A stretch of 8,531 bases of DNA from SVTX01 sp045585895. Lineage in GTDB: Bacteria; Bacillota; Clostridia; Oscillospirales; CAG-272. The position numbers and the translations under genes were made by a program. The notes beneath the pieces are model-generated. The model did no database searches, was not told the origin of the DNA, and saw only the letters and a program-made list of their open reading frames with translations. Shown piece by piece: positions 1 to 5,050 of this stretch. Numbering within the stretch: position 1 is the first letter of the stretch; every line of letters starts with the position of its first letter. Where the stretch lies: NCBI GenBank assembly GCA_045585895.1, contig JAZMZI010000140.1, forward strand, positions 1 to 8,531. Reading direction: 5' to 3'.

Positions 1-377
1 ATTAGCGAGCTAATAAAATCGACCGCACACTTTTGCCTTTTTGTCAACCCCTTTTTCGAAATTTCTTTAACTTTTTTGCAAAAAAAAGAGCCAAGTCCAT
101 TTCTGAACTTGGTTCTTTTCTTAACTTAATGACATTGCCCATTTGGGTGGTCTTTTTTTTGCGAAGTCGATTTTGACGATCGCGCCGGAGGCGCGAGAGG
201 GACGTGCGCGACCGCTCGCAGTGCGAGATGAAGGGAGCGCTAAGGAGTGGCAGCAACTTAGGTTTCTTCAACCGAGCGGTTATTTGCGTGCAAATAGCGA
301 GGGCAGAAGAAAACTGTAGTTGCAACAGTGCAACGGAACGCTTGCGTTCCTAGAGAATCTCTCCTTCTCCGCCAAAC
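1..377. other. Gene-free stretch with several short palindromes
   Basis: No credible gene is seen here. The right half carries a series of small perfect inverted repeats: GCGCC/GGCGC (182-194), CTCGCA/TGCGAG (215-227), TATTTGC/GCAAATA (281-296), GTTGCA/TGCAAC (319-334) and GGAACGC/GCGTTCC (335-350). The string GCGCGACCGC (206-215) recurs at 4949-4958 in the element upstream of dinB, so the two regions may share repeat family modules. The first 14 bases (ATTAGC-GA-GCTAAT) are a short palindrome cut by the window edge. What lies further left is unknown. Confidence 0.5.
84..119. terminator. Bidirectional hairpin terminator
   Basis: The arms AAAAGAGCCAAGT (84-96) and ACTTGGTTCTTTT (107-119) pair over 13 positions with one G-T wobble and a 10-nt loop. 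The minus-strand transcript ends in a run of eight U, which is the stronger direction; the plus direction ends in UUCUUUUCUU. No gene in the window clearly feeds it, so it may serve a gene to the left. Confidence 0.6.
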
Positions 378-415
378 AAAAACCGCAATTCTGATACAAA
401 GGGATTGCGGTTTTT
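378..415 (+). terminator. Intrinsic terminator overlapping the next promoter
   Basis: The arms AAAAACCGCAAT (378-389) and ATTGCGGTTTTT (404-415) are perfect 12-bp complements with a 14-nt loop, ending in a U run. The A run on the left arm makes it usable in both directions. Its right arm contains the -35 hexamer TTGCGG of the promoter of the following gene. Confidence 0.7.
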
Positions 416-433
416 GAATTATTATGGTATAAT
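405..433 (+). promoter_or_regulatory. Sigma-A promoter of the 465-1055 gene
   Basis: TTGCGG (405-410) as -35, a 17-bp spacer, and a perfect -10 TATAAT (428-433). Transcription would start near 440, about 25 nt before the ATG at 465. The -35 box matches the consensus only in its TTG part, and it lies in the arm of the terminator just upstream. Confidence 0.65.
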
Positions 434-464
434 TAAGTCAAATCAACACAAAGGAGTTTCAATA

Positions 465-1055
465 ATGATCAATATTACAGAAAAAATATACTCAAAAGTA
501 AAGTCGATCATGGACACGTGGTCTGAAGCCGATATTTATGCAATTTCCTTTTTTGTCTACTCTAATGAAAGCTATGAATACAAGGAGTTCAGCAACGTGT
601 CATCCTTTGCAATCAGCTACAATACAGAATCTGATTGTGATGGCGCAGATCTATATGATGAAGAACGTTGGAACTATGCTTTTTGGCGACAAGACGAATT
701 TCCCATCATTAACCCCGATGAGCCTAACGAATTGACCAATCTGCTTTTTGAGTGGTACAAGGAAAACGGCATTAACAATATCGGTGAAGAAGACGATGAT
801 TGTTACGACGAAGATTTCAATTATATCGGCAAAGGTCCAGTCGGTCATTATGAACTTTTGCAGATTGTTGCAACGGTAGCAAAAAAACTGCAATCGGAAG
901 GATATACAGAAGCGCATTTTGGCAAAAAACTTCCCATCATTATTCATGGACTTGAGTATGCTTGGTATGACATCGAAGCAACACAGAAAGCCAACCTAAA
1001 CGGCGAAGCTGATACCTTTATTCAAGCCATGAAGGAATTAGGCATGATTGACTGA
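465..1055 (+). CDS. Small acidic cytoplasmic protein, possibly DUF4303/immunity-like
   Basis: A 196-residue soluble, acidic protein without signal peptide or membrane segments. The ATG at 465 is chosen because AAAGGAG lies 8 nt upstream; an in-frame ATG at 405 falls inside the promoter. Visible features are an N-terminal helix-like stretch, a segment SFAISYNTESDC (47-58), ERWNYAFWRQDEF (67-79), an acidic patch GEEDDDCYDED (107-117), and a C-terminal part with the pattern KKLPIIIHGLEYAWYDIEAT (154-173). The order of short motifs (strand, NTE, RW-W, late Y-W) reminds me of DUF4303 proteins, which often turn up as orphan or immunity-type genes near polymorphic toxins. That assignment is from memory of the pattern and is tentative. 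The gene stands alone between its own promoter and a strong terminator. Its codons are visibly richer in A and T than those of the esterase and uxuA, which fits acquisition from elsewhere. No toxin partner is visible. Confidence 0.85.
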   Translation: MINITEKIYSKVKSIMDTWSEADIYAISFFVYSNESYEYKEFSNVSSFAISYNTESDCDGADLYDEERWNYAFWRQDEFPIINPDEPNELTNLLFEWYKENGINNIGEEDDDCYDEDFNYIGKGPVGHYELLQIVATVAKKLQSEGYTEAHFGKKLPIIIHGLEYAWYDIEATQKANLNGEADTFIQAMKELGMID

Positions 1056-1086
1056 TTTTGTATTAAAATTATAGTTATTAGCCCAA

Positions 1087-1122
1087 AAAAACGACAAGTT
1101 TCGCAAGAAGCTTGTCGTTTTT
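1087..1122 (+). terminator. Intrinsic terminator after the 465-1055 gene
   Basis: Perfect 12-bp arms AAAAACGACAAG (1087-1098) and CTTGTCGTTTTT (1111-1122) around a 12-nt loop, 31 bp after the stop codon, ending in U5. The opposing A run means it can also act on the minus strand. Confidence 0.85.
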
Positions 1123-1125
1123 CAG

Positions 1126-1301
1126 TTATATTCGCCGTTGGCGAATTCTATGCACTTCGTGCGTGATATTGCCTTCGGCAGTGATATGCGCTTCGCGCGT
1201 TGGAAGTAACAAGGCGAATATAATATCACTGCGAAACGAAGTGGAGCAATATCACTTTTGCGAAGCAAAAATATCACGCTGAGCATAGCGAGGCATATCA
1301 C
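1126..1301. repeat. Palindromic intergenic mosaic of phased hairpins
   Basis: An 11-bp inverted repeat, TTATATTCGCC (1126-1136) and GGCGAATATAA (1213-1223), encloses a run of mini-hairpins of the form NNNN-TTC-N'N'N'N': GCAC/GTGC (1152-1162), TGCC/GGCA (1170-1180) and GCGC/GCGC (1188-1198). They are joined by identical GTGATAT linkers (1163-1169, 1181-1187), giving an exact 18-nt period. After 1223 the linker appears four times in the opposite orientation, as ATATCAC at 1223-1229, 1249-1255, 1271-1277 and 1295-1301, separated by other stem-like units. Stem sequence varies while pairing is kept. It resembles the repeated palindromic spacers common in gut Clostridia and does not look protein-coding. 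Confidence 0.75.
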
Positions 1302-1381
1302 TAAAATAATCAGAAACCGTTCAAACCTAAACAAAAATTGACGAAAACATCTTTTTCTCTCTTTTTATTTTTGCGTAGTTA

Positions 1382-1410
1382 TTGACATCTCAATAATGAT
1401 TTGATATAAT
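1382..1410 (+). promoter_or_regulatory. Consensus sigma-A promoter of the esterase-like gene
   Basis: TTGACA (1382-1387), a 17-bp spacer, and TATAAT (1405-1410): a full match to both hexamers. Transcription would start near 1417, leaving a leader of about 50 nt. No clear operator palindrome is visible around it, so expression may be high or controlled by elements I cannot recognise. Confidence 0.85.
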
Positions 1411-1467
1411 GATTTCACAAACTCAAAACACATTTTGAGCAGGATTTACGCAAGCGAGGTAACAGAT

Positions 1468-2580
1468 ATGAGCGTCAAGATTTTAGGCAAGCTCCCCGAC
1501 CCTTTTCTGAAAGAGGACGGAACTCGCATGACTCCCGACGAATGGTTCGCTAACCGAGACGAGCTTTTCAATAAAATATGCGATATCGAGTACGGCGGTA
1601 TGCCTCCCCGTCCCGAGATAGTCAAAGTCGTAAGGCTGACCCCTTTAAAATTTGAAGGTGTCGCCAACGTGTATAAAATTTTTGCGGGAACCCAAGAAAG
1701 ACAAGTTTCCTTCCTTATTGATATCTCCGTTCCACATACACCCAACGGTGAAAACGCGAAATATCCCGTTCTGCTCACAGGCGACGGCTGCTACAACAAC
1801 TGCGAAAGCGACACGATAGCAAAGGCAAACGCTATGAAGATCGCGGTAGCCAGATTTAACCGTCTCGAGCTTGCAAACGACGACAAAGACGCAGGTCGCG
1901 TGGGCGGGCTTTACGACGTCTACCCCGAGCACAAGTCATTTACCGCCATCTCCGCTTGGGCGTGGGGATATATGACGGTCATGGACGCATTTGCTCAAAT
2001 CCCCTACATAGACGTCGAAAACGTAGCCATCACGGGGCACTCGCGCGGAGGCAAGACCGTAATGCTTGCTGCGGCGGCTGATACTCGCATCAAATTCGTG
2101 TGTCCCAACAACAGCGGCTGTCACGGAGCCAACAGTTACAGACTCAAGGAAACGGGCTACGGCTGGGCAGGCAAGACCGAGGAGATCCCCGATATGCTGG
2201 AAGCCTTCCCCCATTGGATGGGCGAAAAGCTTAACGACTACGTCAACCGTGAGACCGAACTTCCCTACGATATGCATTTCTTCGGCGCGCTTACCGCTCC
2301 GAGATATTACCTTCAGTGCGAGGGGATGCAAGACTATTGGATCAATCCCAAGGGCGCGTGGATGAATTTCTGCGGAGTAAAAGAGGCTTATCGCTATCTC
2401 GGATGCGAAGATAACGTCGGCGCTTGGTTCCGTCCGGGCGGTCACCGCCATAAATTCCCCGACTTTGCCGAATTTCTTGAATTTATGCGCGCGAAGATGC
2501 AGGGCAAGCCTACGGCGGAGCATCTGAAGATTAATCCCTATCCCGAGATCGAGATCGATACAGATTGGGAGAGAGATTGA
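1468..2580 (+). CDS. CE15/glucuronoyl-esterase-like alpha/beta hydrolase
   Basis: A 370-residue protein with an alpha/beta-hydrolase core of the carbohydrate esterase family 15 type. Members cleave esters between 4-O-methyl-glucuronate on xylan and lignin alcohols. Visible marks are TGDGCYNN (104-111), the nucleophile elbow GHSRGGK with Ser192 (family GCSRxGK), PNNSGCHGANSYR just after it (family PxESGxGG), TAPRYYLQCEG leading to D289-Y-W, and FRPGGHRHKFPDF with the likely catalytic His326. The usual catalytic Glu of the ESG motif is Asn215 here, so the acid may be Asp289 or a residue in CEDNVGAW just before the His. ATG 1468 is chosen because GCGAGGT lies 7 nt upstream; the in-frame TTG at 1435 has no ribosome binding site. 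No signal peptide is seen, so the enzyme should be cytoplasmic and act on imported oligosaccharides or small esters. uxuA nearby supports a glucuronate context. The exact substrate is unproven, and a general acyl-esterase role is the alternative. Confidence 0.85.
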   Translation: MSVKILGKLPDPFLKEDGTRMTPDEWFANRDELFNKICDIEYGGMPPRPEIVKVVRLTPLKFEGVANVYKIFAGTQERQVSFLIDISVPHTPNGENAKYPVLLTGDGCYNNCESDTIAKANAMKIAVARFNRLELANDDKDAGRVGGLYDVYPEHKSFTAISAWAWGYMTVMDAFAQIPYIDVENVAITGHSRGGKTVMLAAAADTRIKFVCPNNSGCHGANSYRLKETGYGWAGKTEEIPDMLEAFPHWMGEKLNDYVNRETELPYDMHFFGALTAPRYYLQCEGMQDYWINPKGAWMNFCGVKEAYRYLGCEDNVGAWFRPGGHRHKFPDFAEFLEFMRAKMQGKPTAEHLKINPYPEIEIDTDWERD

Positions 2581-2620
2581 GATAAATTGGAGTTTATCGG
2601 TGAGATGCACATAGCGATTG

Positions 2621-2750
2621 CCTCCCTCTGGGAGGGAGGGGGACCACGAAGTGGTGGAAGGAGCCTGCGGAGTGGTGAGACAAAAATCATTTCGCGGCAA
2701 CGCGTTCTCCCTCAGTCGCCTACGGCGCCAGCTCCCTCCCGGAGGGAGCC
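2621..2750. repeat. Palindromic intergenic repeat with GGGAGG-type ends
   Basis: The left end CCTCCCTCTGGGAGGGAGG (2621-2639) and the right end GCTCCCTCCCGGAGGGAGCC (2731-2750) are each near-palindromic and also pair with each other as the ends of one large inverted repeat. Inside are small hairpins such as CCAC-GAA-GTGG (from about 2643) and a GTCGCCTACGGCGCC segment near the right end. The pattern of a GGCTCCCTC end followed by a CTACGGCG-type stem recalls a repeat family I associate with gut Clostridia intergenic regions; this is memory, not a search. It is not coding. Confidence 0.75.
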
Positions 2751-2793
2751 TCAGGATGCGCGCACTTTAGGGGTATGGGCATTGCCCGAAGCA

Positions 2794-2806
2794 TTTGTAA
2801 TACAAA
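2794..2806. promoter_or_regulatory. Short palindrome upstream of the 2837 gene
   Basis: TTTGTA-A-TACAAA is a perfect 6-bp inverted repeat 30 bp before the ATG at 2837. It could be an operator or part of the repeat border. I cannot find a convincing -35/-10 pair for this gene. Confidence 0.25.
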
Positions 2807-2836
2807 GGCGAAACTTGCGATAAAAGGAGGTTTATC

Positions 2837-3271
2837 ATGATATTTAATTTTGGTAGATATACGATAGATGTTGATGTTGAAAAGACCAGAGCTTTTTATG
2901 CAAGCGATTTTTCCGTTGCAACGAATGAAGTATGCTCTTGTGATTGTTGCCAACGCTTTCCGGATGCAATTATGTCTTGTTCGTCTACTGTTGTGAATTT
3001 TCTGAACAGTTTAGGCATTGACCCTCGAAAGCCAGGAGAAGTATTTGGAAGTGAAAAGGATAGCTACAACGGATGGTATCATATTGTTGGAACATTGCTG
3101 AATGGTAAGATAAGCGGACCGTGCTTTGACAATTCCAACTCATTTGTTCCAGATGAAACAGTAAAATTTCAAGTTTGGTTTGACGATGATAGCAAGAGAA
3201 TGGGGTGGATAGAAGAAAACTTCCCAAGTCCTATTCTGGAAATATCTTTTTCTGCCTTTCTATCCAAATAA
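2837..3271 (+). CDS. Conserved-looking small protein with a Cys cluster, function unknown
   Basis: A 144-residue soluble protein that I cannot assign to a named family. It starts at an ATG with a very strong AAAGGAGG site 6 nt upstream. The N-terminus MIFNFGRYTIDVDVEKTRAF looks like a beta-hairpin plus helix. Next comes a cluster C33-S-C35-D-C37-C38 followed by QRFPDAI, then VVNFLNSLGIDPRKPGEVFG (52-71), a YNGWYHIVG segment, and a C-terminal half rich in beta-like FQVWFDD and ILEISFSAFL pieces. The cysteines could bind metal or form a disulfide. The protein has no signal peptide or membrane segment. Codons are A+T-rich, like the 465-1055 gene and unlike the esterase. It stands alone after a palindromic repeat and before a shared terminator, the setting of an orphan cargo or immunity-type gene, but no toxin is present and no function is claimed. 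Confidence 0.85.
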   Translation: MIFNFGRYTIDVDVEKTRAFYASDFSVATNEVCSCDCCQRFPDAIMSCSSTVVNFLNSLGIDPRKPGEVFGSEKDSYNGWYHIVGTLLNGKISGPCFDNSNSFVPDETVKFQVWFDDDSKRMGWIEENFPSPILEISFSAFLSK

Positions 3272-3282
3272 TTCATAAAACA

Positions 3283-3320
3283 AGCCCCAACAGATCTTGA
3301 TATAATATCTGTTGGGGTTG
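3283..3320. terminator. Shared terminator between convergent genes
   Basis: CCCCAACAGAT (3285-3295) and ATCTGTTGGGG (3307-3317) form a perfect 11-bp stem with an 11-nt loop. On the minus strand the stem is followed by CTTGTTTTAT, a fair U tract for ending uxuA transcripts. On the plus strand TTGCTCTTTG follows, which is weaker. Its position between the ends of the 2837-3271 gene and uxuA fits use in both directions. Confidence 0.75.
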
Positions 3321-3409
3321 CTCTTTGTTTATTGAGGATCAAATTCTTGTCCGCGAGTAACCTTCCTTATGAGAAGTTCACTTTCAGCCGTGATTTTTGC
3401 GTTATTACA

Positions 3410-4498
3410 TTACTTATTATCGAGCTTATCAAGCATATCCCAGACGCCGAGCATATACATGATGCCGAGGGCGCGGTCGTAGAGGCCGTAGCCGGGACGA
3501 ACGTTTCCGGGACCTTCGTTCCAGAGGTGTCTGCCGTGGTCGGGACGGATATATCCCTCGTAGCCGCAATCGTGGTAGGCTTTGAGGATATCGAGAATGC
3601 CCGTGTCACCGTCGCAATCGCGGTGGCTTGCCTCGGAGAAGTCTCCGTTCTCAAAATGCTTTACGTTTCTGATATGGGCGAAAGCTATTCTGTCGCAATG
3701 CTTTCTTACTATATCAGCCACATTATTGTCGGGATTTGCGTTAAGGCTTCCCGAGCAAAGGGTGAGGCAGTTATAGGGGTCGTCCACCATCTTTAAGAAA
3801 CGGTCTATACTCTTTTCATCTACCAAAAGACGGGGCAGACCGAAGATATCCCACGGAGGGTCGTCCATGTGTATTGCCATTTTGACGTCGCACTCGCGGC
3901 AGGTGGGCATTATAGCTTCAAGGAAATATTTAAGGTTTGCCCAAAGCTTTTCGTGATCAACGCCCTCGTAAGCCTTGAAAAGCTCGTCAAGCTTTGCCAT
4001 TCTCTCAGGCTCCCAGCCGGGGAAGGACATATTGTACTTCTCGGTGAAATCAAGAATGTACTTTGCCATAGCGTTATAATCGTCCTGAATCATTCCCTTC
4101 TCGTAGAAAAGGGCGGTAGAGCCGTCGCCTACGGGATGGAAAAGGTTGCTTCTCGTCCAGTCGAATATAGGCATAAAGTTATAGCATATTACCTTTACTC
4201 CGAATTTGGAAAGGTTGCGGATGCACTGCTTGTAATTTTCAATGTACTTGTCTCTGGTGGGAAGACCGATCTTGATATCATCGTGAACGTTTACCGACTC
4301 GACTACGTCCATATTGAAGCCGTACTCGTCGAGCTGTCTCTTCACCTCGGCTATTTCGTCTATCTCCCAGATCTCACCGGGCATTTTGTGATGGAGCGCC
4401 CAGACTATACCCGTAACGCCGGGAATCTGCTTGATATCGGAAAGGCTGATCTTATCGTTTCCCTCGCCATACCAGCGAAATGTCATTTGCATTGGCAT
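3410..4498 (-). CDS. uxuA: Mannonate dehydratase
   Basis: A 362-residue cytoplasmic TIM-barrel enzyme that removes water from D-mannonate to give 2-keto-3-deoxy-D-gluconate (EC 4.2.1.8) in the glucuronate branch of hexuronate breakdown. The start MTFRWYGEGND, the segment IPGVTGIVWALHHKMPGE, and YNFMPIFDWTRSNL are typical. The four residues expected to hold the Mn2+ ion are present: Cys248 (TLCSG), His275 (AFAHIRN), Asp320 and His321 (RPDHGR). The length matches the Gram-positive form, shorter than the roughly 390-residue E. coli enzyme. The ATG at 4498 follows GGAGGT by 6 nt. It is transcribed alone from its own promoter, with a palindrome over the start of the message. uxuB, uxaC, KDG kinase and regulator genes are not in the window, so the rest of the pathway must be elsewhere. 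The CE15-like gene nearby could supply glucuronate. The assignment is firm. Confidence 0.97.
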   Translation of the reverse strand: MPMQMTFRWYGEGNDKISLSDIKQIPGVTGIVWALHHKMPGEIWEIDEIAEVKRQLDEYGFNMDVVESVNVHDDIKIGLPTRDKYIENYKQCIRNLSKFGVKVICYNFMPIFDWTRSNLFHPVGDGSTALFYEKGMIQDDYNAMAKYILDFTEKYNMSFPGWEPERMAKLDELFKAYEGVDHEKLWANLKYFLEAIMPTCRECDVKMAIHMDDPPWDIFGLPRLLVDEKSIDRFLKMVDDPYNCLTLCSGSLNANPDNNVADIVRKHCDRIAFAHIRNVKHFENGDFSEASHRDCDGDTGILDILKAYHDCGYEGYIRPDHGRHLWNEGPGNVRPGYGLYDRALGIMYMLGVWDMLDKLDNK

Positions 4499-4508
4499 TA
4501 TTTTACCT

Positions 4509-4526
4509 CCGAAATTTAGATTTCGG
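4509..4526. promoter_or_regulatory. Operator-like palindrome over the uxuA leader
   Basis: CCGAAAT-TTAG-ATTTCGG is a perfect 7-bp inverted repeat. It covers about +1 to +15 of the predicted uxuA transcript and its inner end overlaps the ribosome binding site. This is a natural place for a repressor responding to a hexuronate signal, or for a small RNA hairpin hiding the ribosome binding site. The factor cannot be named. Confidence 0.5.
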
Positions 4527-4530
4527 TATA

Positions 4531-4559
4531 ATTATAACATATAAATCTCGTAAATACAA
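4531..4559 (-). promoter_or_regulatory. uxuA promoter (minus strand)
   Basis: Read on the minus strand: TTGTAT (4559-4554), a 17-bp spacer, and TATAAT (4536-4531) with an extended TG one base upstream of the -10. The start of transcription would fall near 4524, inside the operator-like palindrome. The DNA upstream, to about 4620, is A+T-rich. Confidence 0.65.
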
Positions 4560-4644
4560 CCGAATTTTGCAAAAAATAATAATTTGGAAGAAATTTTTGT
4601 TGAGTTTTCAAATTTTGATTTATCAGTCAGATGAGCGTGGTCTG

Positions 4645-5012
4645 TTTTGAAAGTTTTTACGTCGCTTTTTTCAAAAAGCGACCGCCGATCCAACGCGCGG
4701 AGCGTTGGTCGCCTCCGCAGAGGCGAACCCTTCTTTTACGCGCTTTCTTTTTTGCCAAGCTTTTTTCTTTGCGCTTCTTCTGCCAAAGAAAAAAGCGGGT
4801 AAGCATTTTGGATTTTCTTTATGTAGGAAGTAGTTCCACCTTCTACACAAAATTAGTCTAAAGCGTTTTCCGCTTTTCTTTTGACACCGGAAGCGCAAAA
4901 GAAAAGCTAACAAAAGAAAACGCATATTGGAGGGTTTCGCGCTTGCGAGCGCGACCGCCGATCGCGGCGGCTCCGACAAGCCTTTGAAAAGGCTTGAGCG
5001 AAACTTTCAAAA
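4645..5012. repeat. Structured intergenic element bounded by inverted repeats
   Basis: TTTTGAAAGTTT (4645-4656) and AAACTTTCAAAA (5001-5012) are perfect 12-bp ends of a 368-bp gene-free element. Within it are many hairpins: GTCGCTTTTT/AAAAAGCGAC (4661-4682), CCAACGC/GCGTTGG (4690-4708), TCGCCTC/GAGGCGA (4709-4726), GCTTTTTTCTTTG/CAAAGAAAAAAGC (4759-4796), GCTTTTCTTTTG/CAAAAGAAAAGC (4872-4907) inside GCGTTTTC/GAAAACGC (4863-4923), CGCGCT/AGCGCG (4938-4953), CCGCCG/CGGCGG (4955-4970) and CAAGCCTTT/AAAGGCTTG (4977-4996). GCGACCGCCGATC occurs twice in the same orientation (4678-4690 and 4951-4963). It lacks a transposase and could be a MITE-like or REP-like unit. The lysine- and arginine-rich reading frames across it are artefacts of these repeats. 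Confidence 0.7.
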
Positions 5013-5034
5013 TGCTTCGCCACTAAACTCATCA

Positions 5035-5050
5035 ATAAATTGCAATTTAT
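5035..5050. other. Palindrome at the dinB stop codon
   Basis: ATAAATT-GC-AATTTAT is a perfect 7-bp inverted repeat that includes the dinB stop codon (minus strand TAA at 5049-5047). It has no U tract, so it is a poor terminator. It may mark the border with the neighbouring repeat element. Confidence 0.45.

Noticed and set aside
1..14. A CIRCE-like (HrcA) element suggested by ATTAGC-GA-GCTAAT.
   Set aside because: CIRCE needs TTAGCACTC-N9-GAGTGCTAA; this palindrome has only a 2-bp spacer and lacks the ACTC/GAGT part.
44..325. Minus-strand reading frame of 93 codons, with a possible inner start MGNVIKLRKEP.
   Set aside because: It runs through several palindromes and a terminator hairpin, is rich in Arg and Lys, and has no convincing ribosome binding site.
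405..464. ATG at 405 as the start of the first orphan gene.
   Set aside because: It lies within the promoter and terminator, upstream of the expected transcription start.
1435..1467. TTG at 1435 as the start of the esterase-like gene.
   Set aside because: No ribosome binding site precedes it, while the ATG at 1468 has GCGAGGT at good spacing and the extra 11 residues are not family-like.
1936..2700. Long minus-strand frame opposite the esterase gene.
   Set aside because: It is the antisense shadow of a well-supported CE15-like gene and resembles no protein family.
3869..4519. Plus-strand frame of 216 codons opposite uxuA.
   Set aside because: It is antisense to a gene with all active-site residues in place and has no ribosome binding site of its own.
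4631..4979. Reading frames on both strands between uxuA and dinB, rich in Phe, Lys and Arg.
   Set aside because: They are made of inverted repeats such as GCTTTTTTCTTTG/CAAAGAAAAAAGC and show no protein-like pattern.
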